From Eutypa lata (lineage: Eukaryota; Ascomycota; Sordariomycetes; Xylariales; Diatrypaceae), in contig JAKULF010000011.1 in the NCBI GenBank assembly GCA_022661535.1, forward strand, positions 372,001 through 436,000: a stretch of 64,000 bases of DNA. The letters run 5' to 3'. Both the position numbers and the translations under genes were made by a program. Positions 50,606 to 61,383 of this stretch are shown one piece after another. The notes beneath the pieces are model-generated. The model was not told the origin of the DNA, did not search any database, and was given only the letters and a program-made list of their open reading frames with translations. Every line of letters starts with the position of its first letter. The stretch's first letter is position 1.

Positions 50606-52307
50606 ATGACATCATCCACGCCGACGCCGCCGAAGCTCATAAGCGCCATCGACGAGTCCGGCACCGTCCTCTGCGTCTACAACCGGGACGCCAAGGCCGG
50701 ATATTGGGAAGCTGTCGTACGTACCCCGTGCCCGCACCCGTACCTCTACCCCCTTCTAACAAGCCTATTATTAATAAAAAACATGAACACTTGGGCTAAC
50801 TGTTCTCACCACTAGCCTCCCGAGAAGACAACCCGTGGGTATGCAAAGGACATGTTGGATGTGTTCCTGCCGGCTGGCTACCCACACACGGTCACGCCAG
50901 ATTACACGCCGTATCAGATCTACGTATGTAGCGTGTCCTTTGCTACATACATATGTATCATTTTATCCCACGACCCAGGGGCGTACAAAGCTTAGCTCCA
51001 GTTTTTGCCTTTGCTGACCCCAGAGGTGTCGCATCATAGGACTCGCTCCAGGCATTTTCTAGTACCATTGCCGGATTGTTGTCGTCGAGAGCTGTTTTGG
51101 AAGGTACGCGTCTAAATTACAACCCCTTTTATTTCCATACCCTACCACACCATACCCTCAATCCAACACAAAAAGCACGACGGCTAACCCCCAACTCACC
51201 CGTTCACCAGGCTTCGGCGTAGGCGACTCGACCTCCACCGCCACCGCCGCAGTGCTCCTAACCGTGCTCCAAGAGTCGACGGGCCGGCTGGCCACGATCC
51301 TCTTCGCGCACCGGTTCGGGCAGGCCATCGAGCCCGAATGCAAGCGGTACCGGTTCCTAGCAGACGTGCTGAACGACGGCGCCCTAGCCCTGGACGTCCT
51401 AACGCCCGCCCTCCTCTCCTGTCTCTCTTTCCCCTCTTCTTCCTCCCCCACCTCAACCTCAACCTCAACCACAACCTTAGCCCTAACCACAACCCACCAC
51501 TACTACGTCCGGGCGCTCCTCCTCTCCGCCTCGGGCATCCTCCGCGCGCTCTGCGGGGTCGCCGCCGGCGCCGCCAAAGCGAGCCTGAGCGCCCACTTCG
51601 CCCGCAGCGGGCATAACAACCTCGCGGAGCTGAACGCGAAGGACGGGAGCCAGGAGACCGTCATCTCCCTCCTCGGCATGCTGGCGGGGAGCCTGTTCGT
51701 GCGCGCCGTCAGCGGCACCACCGCCGTGTGGCTCTCCATGACGGTGCTCGTCGCCATCCACCTGGGCACGAACTACAAGGCCGTCCGCGCCGTGCAGCTG
51801 CGCACCCTGAACCGCCAGCGCGCGCAGCTTGTCTTGCGTCACTATAGCGCTACGGGAGGGGTGTTGAGTCCGGCGTTGGCGGCCGGAAAGGAGAGGGTTC
51901 TGCGGTGGAGGAGCCCGAGGGTAGATGGTGGGAAGATCGCCTTCGCGCGCTCTTATCCCCGTACCGACGAGATCGGCGCCGCGGATCTGTGGAGACATCG
52001 CGGGGATCCGTATGTCGTCGTAGCCGTGCTGGGAGGAGGCCGCACGATCTACATGAAGGAGGGCGCGACAGCGCGGGATGTGCTCGCGGCTTGGTTCGAG
52101 GCGCTTTTCTTGTGTAGCAGCAGCGGCAATAGTGGTGGCAAGCGCGGAGAAGTTGGCGGTGCGGCGGCAAAGGGAGGAAATGGGGAATCGAGTGTCAGAG
52201 AGATCATGGATGACGAGGAGTTCTGGAAGGCCCTGGCGAGCGCGGGGTGGGACTTGAACGCGAACGCGCTGGAGACGGGACCGGCGATTCGGCTCCGTGT
52301 TGAGTGA
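50606..52307 (+). CDS. DUF647 / RUS-family membrane protein
   Basis: Four exons, 50606-50716, 50816-50923, 51040-51103 and 51211-52307, all phases agreeing, give about 459 residues. The segments LPAGYPHTVTPDY, YQIYDSLQAFSS and the run from GFGVGDSTSTATAAVLL through AHRFGQAIEPECKRYRFLADVLND match the DUF647 (root UV-B sensitive, RUS) family. Hydrophobic helices follow around YVRALLLSASGILRAL and TTAVWLSMTVLVAIHLG. Plant RUS1/RUS2 act in early seedling development and vitamin-B6-related responses; the fungal role is unknown. The C-terminal half is soluble and includes a Gly-rich stretch of low conservation. Exon 3 is only 64 bp. The gene converges on the heme lyase gene with about 600 bp between stops. 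Confidence 0.88.
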
Positions 52308-52915
52308 GTCGTTGGTTGACTGGCTGGGTTTTGCGGTGTGCCGACCCCCTCGGATTAGAAGTTGCGACGGTTGTTGAGGGAGTGGAAATCCCGAACAGAC
52401 GATGCAGCGAGATCCTACGTCTATGGTTATGGATGCTTCTGCGTTGGGATGGGTTGCGTTCCCATTGTATGGCACACGTCTTGATTTTTTTCTTTTTTTT
52501 TTAACCTCTTGCGGGGGGGGGAAGAGGTGTACGATATGATACCCCTTAGAGCTAGCTACTTGTTTGTTAGATTTTATTTGATTTATTTGATTTCACCTGA
52601 GCTGCGATGATCTATTTGTCTTCGTAAGGGGATATCTATTCTCTCTATATTTTTTTTTAGTCAGACCCTGAACTCCATGGCTATGCTCCCCTTCCACACC
52701 TGATATAAATGTCCATCTCTGTGTCAACACCGGTATACAATGGAATGGTGGTGGTGATACACCTCCTCATCCGCCTTATCCCTTCTATAGTATGTAGTAG
52801 AGAGAATTCAGTCCTCATGATACCCAAGATCATACATGCATCGATAGTATACACCTGCATCTTAAAGTCTCATTGCCCCCCACCCCCTTATCACCTCATC
52901 TTCTCCCCCCTTTCT
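52308..52915. other. Convergent 3' intergenic region
   Basis: Lies between the stop codons of the DUF647 and heme lyase genes. T runs near 52485-52501, a G8 run and another T run near 52650 are present. It probably holds both 3' UTRs. Confidence 0.6.
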
Positions 52916-54157
52916 CTACGCCATCCCCACAGCTCTAAAAGCACGCATCTTAACACCCTCCCAACTATTCAGCTTCGGCCTCACATCTAGATAAAACGAC
53001 AGCGGCTTCGCTCCTCCTCCTGCCCCCCTTTCACCACCACTACCGAAGCCCCGCCCAGCATAAAAATCAATCACATACTCGACCCTCGTCCCACACCGAT
53101 CGACAACCCAATCATGGCGATCAAAGGGGGCCTGGTATCCCAGGAGGGTATTGAACCTCGCGCGAGGCGACAGCTTATCGCCACCTAGACCGGAGAAGGA
53201 ATGGAGGCGGGGTCCATCACAAAAGCTGCTGCTGCTACTATTTTGTTTCATCTCCTCTTGCTGCTGTTGCTGTTGTCGCGCCTTCTCCACCCACGGCGCC
53301 TCCCAGGCCTTGATCTCCGCCCACGCCCGCTCGTTGACCGCGTTGTGGATAGGCACCACGGCCTGCATGTCGCCCGCGCGCGGGTCGTGGCCTTTGCGCC
53401 GCATCGCTTCGAAGAACATCCGTTCCGATGGGTAGATCCAGTTCCCGGATGTGGCGTCCGCGCCTGTTTCTTGTTCGTTATTGGCTGGGAGCGCAGGCGT
53501 GCCGTGGGATGGCGGTGGCTTTGGTATTGGCGTTGGTAGTTTTGGTGTGGGGGGATTTGGCAAGGGAGTACTGGTAGAGGACGGTGATGATGATGATGAT
53601 GATGATGCAAATGGCGATGTAGTAGGAGCGAGAGGTTCCGACGCGGCTGCCGAGTACGATTCGGGATACGAGGACGTCGCTGTCCGCGGGATCGTGGAGA
53701 TTTCGCGCTGGGTGGCCAGGCGGGCCAGGGGGTCGTTCGCGCCCTGCTGCGGTGCGCCTTTCGAGGGCGAAGACCAGAAAGACGGGAGACGCGGTAAGTA
53801 CGCTGTCCACGACGACGAGGAAGAAGAAGAAGAAGAAGAAGAACAAGAAGCATAATCTGTATTGTTATTGTTGTTGTTATTATTATTATTATTTGTTGAC
53901 GCAGCAGACCCCGCGAGAGCCGACGAGGCAGCTCGCGCCTGCTGCAGCCAGACCTCCCGCGCCTTGTGATCTACTGGGCATTTTTCGGCTTCCGCTGGCA
54001 TGTCGCTCGGGCTCGGGCTCGGGTGTGCCGATGGTGGGATAGGTGGATGGTCTGATGGTGGGGAGGGGGAGACGGCGGATCGTGCCTGCGAGAGCCATGC
54101 TTCTCGGCTCTTGTGGTCGACTGGACATTGATCTTGGGATTTTGTATCTGAAGACAT
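52916..54157 (-). CDS. Holocytochrome c/c1 synthase (heme lyase)
   Basis: Single exon of 413 residues. Two heme regulatory (CPV) motifs, CPVDHKSREAWL (about 11-22) and CPVDHKAREVWL (about 60-71), lie in the N-terminal region. The catalytic domain has GNWIYPSERMFFEAMRRKGHDP, VPIHNAVNERAWAEIKAWE, the RFNTLLGYQAPFDRHDW region and the YVIDFYAG segment, all typical of cytochrome c-type heme lyases. These mitochondrial intermembrane-space enzymes attach heme covalently to apocytochrome c or c1. The CPVDH form makes me lean to the c1-type (CYT2) over CYC3, but I cannot settle it. Long low-complexity inserts (11 Asn, 12 Ser, Gln runs) make it larger than the yeast enzymes. A CCAAT box lies upstream. 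Confidence 0.88.
   Translation of the reverse strand: MSSDTKSQDQCPVDHKSREAWLSQARSAVSPSPPSDHPPIPPSAHPSPSPSDMPAEAEKCPVDHKAREVWLQQARAASSALAGSAASTNNNNNNNNNNNTDYASCSSSSSSSSSSSWTAYLPRLPSFWSSPSKGAPQQGANDPLARLATQREISTIPRTATSSYPESYSAAASEPLAPTTSPFASSSSSSSPSSTSTPLPNPPTPKLPTPIPKPPPSHGTPALPANNEQETGADATSGNWIYPSERMFFEAMRRKGHDPRAGDMQAVVPIHNAVNERAWAEIKAWEAPWVEKARQQQQQQEEMKQNSSSSSFCDGPRLHSFSGLGGDKLSPRARFNTLLGYQAPFDRHDWVVDRCGTRVEYVIDFYAGRGFGSGGERGAGGGAKPLSFYLDVRPKLNSWEGVKMRAFRAVGMA
53821..53895 (-). repeat. Coding trinucleotide repeats (poly-Ser, poly-Asn)
   Basis: GAA/AAT-type runs on the plus strand encode the poly-Ser and poly-Asn runs of the heme lyase. They are likely to vary in length between strains. 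Confidence 0.9.
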
Positions 54158-54486
54158 AGTGGCGGAAGAAGCAACGCTTCTCTAAGCTTCGGCGGGTGTA
54201 GCGCTCGTGTGTTGGGTGATGTATATATCTATATGTATACCCGCGGAATTGGCGTTATGCTTTATCGTCGTGATTGAGGAGGTATACCTAGATACCTGGT
54301 CGAGGATGTCGAGGTTCTTCGCTTCGAGCCCAGAGCCATTTAACTTAAATAATTCGTCTCCATAATGCCGTGATAGTTAGTGGATCATGACGATCAACGC
54401 TGCTGGCGCAAAGAAAAAAGAAGAAAAAGTGGAAGCGGGCCCGACCGAGAACTTTTTTACTAGAATGTCCAAAATGCAACACGCTG

Positions 54487-54491
54487 ATTGG
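54487..54491 (-). promoter_or_regulatory. CCAAT box upstream of heme lyase
   Basis: CCAAT on the gene's strand, about 330 bp upstream of its ATG. The HAP/CBC complex acts through CCAAT on many respiratory genes, which suits a heme lyase; a chance match is possible. Confidence 0.35.
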
Positions 54492-54635
54492 CTAAAGGAG
54501 ACATTACCTTTCCGGCAAGGTTGCACTTAATCCAGGGGTTTCTTCTACCTGGAAATCGACCCTCCAAGCACTGCAACACGACTACATGCCTACAGCTACA
54601 GCTACCTACAACACTGGGATACAACATAAGATCCG

Positions 54636-54687
54636 ATCACCGGACACCAAGCTTTACGAACTGTCGGAAAGCCTGGTGTCCGGTGAT
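54636..54687. repeat. Long inverted repeat (20-bp arms, 12-bp loop)
   Basis: Arms at 54636-54655 and 54668-54687 are reverse complements with a single mismatch (G-U compatible in RNA), around the core ATCACCGGACACCA. The loop is 54656-54667. Confidence 0.9.
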
Positions 54688-54895
54688 AATGATAAGTAGG
54701 CAGTAGATAATGTAGATTCTATAGAATAAAGATGCAATCTGATTATTAACGCTTCAAGTGACTTTTGAACGCTTCTCGCCTTTGCGCTCTATGGTGGTAT
54801 AAATCGAACCAAAACTGCTTGTCCCTTAACTAGATCTTTACCCAATCCCACAACCTTCTATTTTGCTCAGACATTTCAGATACGTGGCATTCCGT

Positions 54896-56089
54896 TCATC
54901 GTATCACTGGGGTCCCATCCTCCTGAACAAGATACTCCTCCGTCTTCGCCGGGCCCTCCCCAACACCCGTCATGATGACCCTGCTCACACCACCCTTGAT
55001 AGTCGCCGTGACCGCCTCATCCAACTGGACGGCACTGGCCCCGACCGTCCTCGCCTCCTCCTTCCAGCCATCGATCTCCGCGCCCAAGATCTCGTAGAAC
55101 GTACTCAAAACAGCCGCCTTGTCCTTCTCTAGGTAGTAGATAACAGCATTCGGGCCCGCATCAAACGTATAGGCAGCAATCGTCGCGCCAGCCTTCTCGT
55201 TCACCGCCTCGACGGCGCGCACCGCCGCCCGCGAAACATCGTTCATGTAGAAGATAGGCGGGTACGTGTCGGCGCACGTAGCATGGAACGAATTGCTATC
55301 ACGCATCGTGACCTCGGCGAACTTCGCGAAATCGTGGTCCCGGATCGCCGCCTCCATGGCGTCCATGTTGGCGGGGACGACGCTCGCGATGCGCTCCTTG
55401 AACAAGCCCGACGTGGCCACGGTCTGCTGCATGCCGGACGTGGAGCTGACGCCCTTCTTCGCGGCGGAGACCACGAGGATCAGGGCGCGCATCTGGGGCC
55501 AGTGTGCGGCCGGCGCCACCAGGTCGGCGCGGGAGTCGGTGCCGTCGGCGCGCGACCCCATCCGCCACGCCACGTAGCCGCCGAACAGGCTCCGGCACGC
55601 GGACCCGCTGCCCTGGCGCGCCACGAGCGAGAGCTCCGACTCGTCGGCGGGGAGGCCGTACAGGTCGGCGGTGGCGCGGACGAGGGCCGCGAACCCCGCC
55701 GCGCTCGACGCGAGCCCCGCCGCCGTCGGGAAGTTGTTCTCCGATACGAGGCGCAGCGGCCACTGCGAGAGCTTCGGGAGGGAGGGGTCGGCCGCCTCCA
55801 GCGCCGCGCGTCGTGTCCGTAGCTCCCGGAGGCAGGCTTGCGTGCGGGCCCCGCTGATGTCAGACGCGGCCCCGTTGAGCGTCAGGCTGTCTTGGGCGGG
55901 GGCGAAAGTGGATGAGCACGAGGCCGTCGTTAGGGTGCGGAGGTCGGCCTGCGAGAGCGTCACGGAGAGCGAGGAGTTGGTCGGTAGGTTTAGCTTCGCG
56001 TCTCGCTTCCCCCAGTACTTCACGACGGCAATGTTGACGGGGGCCGTCGTGCTGGCACGGTAGACTTTTTTATCGTCGGTGGTGGACAT
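54896..56089 (-). CDS. ERG19: Diphosphomevalonate decarboxylase
   Basis: Single exon of 397 residues, almost the same as the yeast enzyme. GHMP-kinase fold features: APVNIAVVKYWGKRD at the N-terminus, the ATP-binding loop PTAAGLASSAAG, GSGSACRS, and the catalytic Asp in YTFDAGPNA (about residue 300). It performs the ATP-dependent decarboxylation of mevalonate diphosphate to isopentenyl diphosphate, the last step of the mevalonate pathway that feeds sterols, ubiquinone and terpenoids. No targeting signal is evident, which suits cytosolic activity. GC-rich coding sequence without introns, as expected for a core gene. It lies tandem with the heme lyase gene on the same strand and divergent from the P450. 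Confidence 0.96.
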   Translation of the reverse strand: MSTTDDKKVYRASTTAPVNIAVVKYWGKRDAKLNLPTNSSLSVTLSQADLRTLTTASCSSTFAPAQDSLTLNGAASDISGARTQACLRELRTRRAALEAADPSLPKLSQWPLRLVSENNFPTAAGLASSAAGFAALVRATADLYGLPADESELSLVARQGSGSACRSLFGGYVAWRMGSRADGTDSRADLVAPAAHWPQMRALILVVSAAKKGVSSTSGMQQTVATSGLFKERIASVVPANMDAMEAAIRDHDFAKFAEVTMRDSNSFHATCADTYPPIFYMNDVSRAAVRAVEAVNEKAGATIAAYTFDAGPNAVIYYLEKDKAAVLSTFYEILGAEIDGWKEEARTVGASAVQLDEAVTATIKGGVSRVIMTGVGEGPAKTEEYLVQEDGTPVIR

Positions 56090-57259
56090 TGTTTTATTTT
56101 GGTAGGCGTGTGCGCTTCGGTAGGTTTAGTATGTTTTTAGTGATAATCGAAAAGTTTATACCTCGGGAATTCGAGCGAATCTCTATATAAGCAAAGGGAG
56201 GAGGTTGCGTTAAGAAGGCTAGTGTGTTGTTGAGGTGCAAGTTTCTAGCTCGAGGCGGTCACGGACAGGAGTGGGTGGCCCGCAGTCAGCATGTGAATGG
56301 GGGGTAGTTTCCAATGGCGGGGTCCTGAATTTGACTTGGACTAGCTCTACTCCGTAACTTCTAGCTCTAAGGGGTCTTACTGGTGGGGGCCAAAAAGAGC
56401 TATCTCCACATGTAGTTAGCACTCCCCCCTTACCTTAATCAGGGGAAGGTTTGATAAGTTGCTCTCTTATGATTTGCACAATGACTGATCTGTATATCGT
56501 GATCATAGTTATAGGAAGCTGAGAGTGTTTGCATAGGGTTTTCTTTCTTATCTAACTACATGTCATTTCCTCTTCGCTTCAGAAATAGGCTGGTTTCGTT
56601 CGTATATGTAACCTTGAGAGTGACGAACGATTCAAAAAATTACACAATATCATTGCAAGCTATTACCCGGCTTTGTATCTTGTATTTTATTTGTTGAAAA
56701 CTTTTCTCTGTGCAACGCGCAGTGTCTACGATTCAAGAGGAGGAAAAAAAAGAATCGTCTTCTCGCCAGCTTGTTGTACCTTCGCGAGTGTTCTGATTAA
56801 TAGGTATAATAGTCTTAAATTTATCAATACAAGAGCCAGTTACCAAATTTGTTGATTATATACATTGCATGAGATTAGCTGTTACTCTATTATTATATAT
56901 TCTTTCGTTATGCATACGTACGTTGTTACATGGCCGTTGTAGGAATATTCCCTGAATACTGCAGGCTGGAAAGTGGCCCCGAACCTTGACGAATCAAAAT
57001 GGATGTAAGTCGAGATGAAGCCAACATCGTTCAAACCCTGCCTCGGAAGGGCAGCTAGCGTCTAATTTATTTCATCTATTCGCTTCTGTAATTACTTTCC
57101 ATTGCTGGTTTCCCAATTCTCAACTACCGCCCATCCTAGTACCTACATTCGCGGTGACTACCTATTCTCAACCATTCCTCAGTAGACTCTACCACTGACT
57201 CACCTCATAATGCACATATTCTCTTAGATAGTAAGTGTACAATAGCTAGTTCACGGCGC
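56090..57259. other. Divergent promoter region ERG19 / P450
   Basis: About 1.2 kb between the ERG19 start (leftward) and the P450 start (rightward). A TCGTATA word at 56600-56606 resembles the yeast sterol regulatory element core, some 510 bp from the ERG19 ATG; it could be chance. No gene is seen. Confidence 0.5.
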
Positions 57260-59264
57260 ATGAGATCTTGGCTTCAAAAAATGGCCTGGCTCACAATACT
57301 GCTGTTGATCGCTCTCCTACTGGTAGCTGTTACGATCATCAATACTGGCGCCAGTCTGTTCAAGAATTACCGGGCAGCTCGCACCATTGGTGTTCCCATA
57401 CGCATCATTCCGATCAGCCCTCTCAACCCCTTCTGGGTTCTGGTAGATAGAAGGGTCCTCTCATTTTTCCGCCGTCTACCGTTCGGTGACAACAGCTTCA
57501 CCAGGTACAACTGGAGAGGATGGGAGGTCGAGGACAGATATCGATCACATACTGAAATGGGTGACATCTGGGTCCTAGTGACCCCTTTCAAGAATTGGGT
57601 CTATATTAATGACCCCGAAGCGTTGATGTCGGTATATCGGAGGGGAAGCGACTTTCCGCGGCCAGTCTTCATCAATGGTATGTATACTACCAGCTCATCT
57701 CATGGGTGCGTTACGATGACGTTAACATGGGTTGAAACTCTAGAGATTCTGAATGTGTTCGGACCCAACATATCGACAGTGAGACTTCCTAGCTGACTTC
57801 CTACGTACTTATCAGCGATATGCTAACGAGGGGTGTGCTTTACAGGCTGAAGGCGCGCGATGGAAAACGCAGCGGAAAATAGCAACTCACTGCTTCAATG
57901 AGCACAATAATGAGATTGTTTGGTCAGAGGCGATCAATTTATCTGTCGATATGCTCCACTACTGGACTTCTACAACGTCAGTCAAATCCAGTGCCGATGA
58001 TCTACGCACGTTGTCTCTCCACGTACTCTCGCGGGCTGGTTTCGGAAAGTCTTTTAAATTCGAAGGCCACGATGAGAGAGGATCTTCTATTAGTCCATCT
58101 AGTAGCTACAAGGAATCGTTGCAGACCATCTTGGAAAACCTTGTCCTTATTCTCGGTCTGGGCACCAAGTTCCTCGCGAACCCTTGGCTCCCACGCAAAT
58201 TTCGAGTCGTCCACGAGGCCTGCGTCTCATTCCGGGCGTACATGACAAAACTGTACGAGGAAGAGAAACGGGCATTTGCTGCGGGGGAGAACAGGGACCA
58301 CAACCTTATGACGTCACTCGTTCGTGCCTCACAAGACGAAGCGAAGACATCCGGTGGTCTCACTGAGAGTGAAATTTATGGCAACATGTTCGCGTTCAAC
58401 TTCGCGGGCCACGACACCACGGCCCATACCTTCACTTTTGCCCGTGAGTAATTTTCGTCGTTATTTTCTTCTCTCTGTGGTTAACTTGGGCGCTTAAAGT
58501 TACTAAAAGGGGAATGTTCGAGAACAATTGCTCCCGAACAACCCCCATGCCTCGCCAAAGTACCTATAACAAAGTAATTGCTGACTCTAGATGTTGCAGT
58601 GTACTTCCTAGCGGCTCACCCCGATGTCCAAGACTGGCTGTCAGAAGAAATACGCCACGTATTCGGGGACCGCCAGCCATCTGAGTGGGACTACCGAGCG
58701 GACTTCCCGCGCCTCAAGCGCTGCCAGTCGATTATGTTCGAGACCATACGGCTTTATACCGTAGTGCCATCGATCAAATGGACTGGTAACCAAGCACAAT
58801 CGCTTACTGTAGGGAAGAAAGCGGTTGTGCTCCCTCCTCACAGCATGGTTGCTCCAAGCTATGGCTCCGTCCAGACAGACCCTAATATCTGGGGTCCTGA
58901 TTCCCTCTCCTGGAAGCCCTCACGTTGGATCAAACCTGCTGCTGCTGCCACTGGCTCTGCCGGACCCACCACGTCTAAGCTAGATGACGGGGAAGACTTC
59001 AACATGCCCGTGCGTGGCGCTTTCATTGGTTGGTCCGAGGGCACACGCGACTGTCCAGGCAGGAAGTTCTCCCAAGTTGAGTTCACGGCAACCATAGCGA
59101 CCCTATTCTTGGATTGGCGGGTGGACCCACTACCAGCCAAAGGCGAAACCCTTGACGCGGCGCGTGAAAGGGTCGTGGACCTCATCGAAACGGACTCGGG
59201 TCCTGTGTTACTGCTCCAAATGCTACATCCGGAACGGGCACCTTTAGTTTGGAAAAGACGGTAG
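57260..59264 (+). CDS. Cytochrome P450 monooxygenase
   Basis: Four exons, 57260-57677, 57744-57778, 57846-58443 and 58591-59264, give about 574 residues. An N-terminal membrane anchor (about 8-30) is followed by the I-helix AGHDTT, the K-helix ExxR (ETIR, about 401-404), a PERF-like PSRW, and the heme loop GWSEGTRDCPGRKF with the heme-ligating Cys at about 505. The usual Phe that opens the heme loop is Trp here, an accepted variant. Exon 2 is only 35 bp but keeps phase. This is a microsomal class II P450 that needs a reductase partner; its substrate and CYP family cannot be told by eye. Its neighbours (SnoaL-like protein, receptor) hint at accessory metabolism. Confidence 0.92.
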
Positions 59265-59782
59265 GGGGCAGGTCGTGATTACGGCTTAGTTCTACATTGG
59301 GCTGCAGGGTGAAGCCGCTACCGAAGTGAATAGAACACAGGCATTCATTCCTATGTCTAGTTAATGTCTAATACATTAGCTTATACCCTGTTGTAGTATT
59401 ACACCTTTTCGACCTTTTACCTTAATACTTTAATTTGTGTTATTTCATACAGAACTGTTGCTTTGAAATTATAGAAGAGTCAACTCAGATGCCAAAAAGA
59501 GAGCTTTTTAACATAAGTTAGCAATAGAGTGGAAGATACCGTGATTAAATGTAACCCCCCCTACACCTAACTAGAACACCCGCGGCTCGACCCCCTACAT
59601 GAATTATACTTCTTTATATCTTCTTCCAAAGGCCTAATCCAGAGACGACGAAGGCAAGGCAAACGTAATCGCCTTCTTTCCTAGCACATGGAGGCGCTAC
59701 CCGAGTGTCGCTATTTATACAATCTTCTTCACTATCACCACATTGATGCGACTACCTGCGCTTCCTGTGTCGCACGCTATTT
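59265..59782. other. Intergenic, no gene seen
   Basis: 3' flank of the P450 gene; AT-rich, with no coding motif. Confidence 0.6.
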
Positions 59783-60357
59783 GTGTATTTCGGAAAACTA
59801 CATGGCAAAGTCAAGCTTAAATCACAATTTAATCTTGATCCACAAAAGGAAAAGGGCCATTTAGTTATTGTTCAGCCAGCCAAGGATCATGTATATCGAG
59901 ATATCATTTTTTATGATCCCGGAACTAATCCTGGTGTTGTCGGTAGTACCCAAAACCCATCGCTCGCCCAAACCAACACCAGCGCGAACGCCGTATTTTC
60001 CTTTACTTTCACGGCGGCGCTATCTTTTCGGAAACAATGGCGATACCGTCATGGGATTCGCAATCTAACAACTCCTGCAATCGTCCCCGGACAACGTTGT
60101 TCTATGTCTAGAATACTGTCTATGCTCTCAACAAGGCGGCTGGTCCGCTGCCGCCTTTCACGACTCAGCAACGACATAAACCTATCTAACCTAGGTGCTC
60201 CGGATCCCAGCAAACGACATTATCCTCTCAGCTTCTAGCGTGAGACCCGCGATTGAGGTTGATTATGTCGTATTAGAACTGATGGATAGGGATTATCTGG
60301 AGATTTTGACGTACAAGGAGAGTGAGGTTACCAGTAGAGATCCGTCTCTCGCCTAAT
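59783..60357 (+). pseudogene. Possible decayed alpha/beta-hydrolase remnant
   Basis: Three frame fragments look protein-like but do not join cleanly: an N-terminal part (VQPAKDHVYRDI), a segment reading YFHGGAIF, as in the oxyanion (HGG) motif of hormone-sensitive-lipase-type hydrolases, which passes into another frame, and a final segment reading LRIPANDIILSAS up to a stop near 60355. Frame changes lack splice sites. The assignment rests mainly on the HGG motif and is weak. A small unrecognised gene with unusual introns is the alternative. Confidence 0.25.
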
Positions 60358-60625
60358 ATAGCGACTATTCCTACTATTGCCCCTACTTACTTACTAAGTA
60401 GTCTAGTCGTAAGAAGCTCAGCATTTAGATGGTTCTCCGAGCTGCCACCATAATATTCTCCTAGAAAACGCTTCCTCCATTATTCGATGTTTGGTATCCC
60501 ACTCATGTGAGCTAAATAACATTCTAATTTGAAAAGCCCACCACTGCTTTCCATGACACCGACTACAATGTGAAATATATATATACATATCTATAGAGAA
60601 AAAGAGGATTGGAGTACAAAATGGC
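60358..60625. other. Spacer before tRNA-Thr
   Basis: Short spacer between the possible hydrolase relic and the tRNA-Thr terminator; nothing recognisable. Confidence 0.5.
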
Positions 60626-60632
60626 AAAAAAA
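60626..60632 (-). terminator. RNA polymerase III T-run terminator
   Basis: Seven A on the plus strand, hence seven T on the transcribed strand, 8 bases past the tRNA-Thr 3' end. Confidence 0.85.
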
Positions 60633-60639
60633 GAAAATA

Positions 60640-60738
60640 TGCCCATTACTGGAGTCGAACCAGTCACTTCCTCATAGCAAGGAGGGAACATCTCTGTTCC
60701 TTTACTAGTGAGGCGCTCTACCGCTGAGCCAAACGGGC
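60640..60738 (-). tRNA. tRNA-Thr (AGT), intron-containing
   Basis: Acceptor stem GCCCGTT pairs with AATGGGC (one G-U) plus discriminator A. D arm GCTC/GAGC, anticodon stem CCTCA/TGAGG, loop CTAGTA, and T arm ACTGG-TTCGACT-CCAGT. A 27-nt intron after position 37 contains a small hairpin (GGAACA-GAGA-TGTTCC); 72 nt remain after removal. Anticodon AGT reads Thr codons. Confidence 0.93.
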
Positions 60739-61383
60739 CCTTTCTCGTATTGAAGAGTGGACCAGTGGATCCTGGACAGAAAGGGCGAAGGTGCCGTGAT
60801 ATATGCCACTTCACCAGAAAGTTACGAAATCTTTGTCGAGCAGGACATATCCTAATGTTAGGTTTGAAGACATCGTGAAGAGGTAGTCGAAATTTTTCAT
60901 GAGTTCGGATTCTCCACGGGTTTTAGCGGTTTTCTTAATTTCTCCGTATAACAGATTTAACGCTTCTCACGTGATCTCATATGGCAGCATTCTGATAGAT
61001 GATATAAATGTTTATCTATGTAATTACATGTTAATATCCCCTCTAATTCAGCTGATCCATTACTGCTTTACTCAACTCCGTCCTACCTAAGTTCTTATTT
61101 GTTACCAAGTGTTGAGTAGCCCGGTAGTATCCGAACGTTCCTGACTAGTAGATCTACGTACAACCAGACTATCGGGATTCGTGAAGGGGCGCTATATAAG
61201 TGCTCATGGACCATAACATGAAACGTATGAGCTATCTCTCAAGCCAGCTGATCTCCTTGCACTGATTGTGACTAGTGCCTCTGGTTTCATGATGACGAGC
61301 TTGAAGGTCTTGGCGTCATTAATGTAAATAATATAACTCGCATCATACTAGCACAGGACTAGTACGTAGATGACCCCATAAGT
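60739..61383. other. Intergenic, no gene seen
   Basis: Lies between tRNA-Thr and the SnoaL-like gene's 3' end; no motif is seen. Confidence 0.6.

Larger units (their letters stand above)
54158..54895. other. Heme lyase promoter / ERG19 3' spacer
   Basis: About 740 bp upstream of the heme lyase start and downstream of the ERG19 stop. It contains a CCAAT box and a long hairpin (separate entries); no coding sequence is seen. Confidence 0.65.

Noticed and set aside
51483..52475. 330-codon minus-strand open frame
   Set aside because: Antisense to DUF647 exon 4; the sense frame carries the family motifs.
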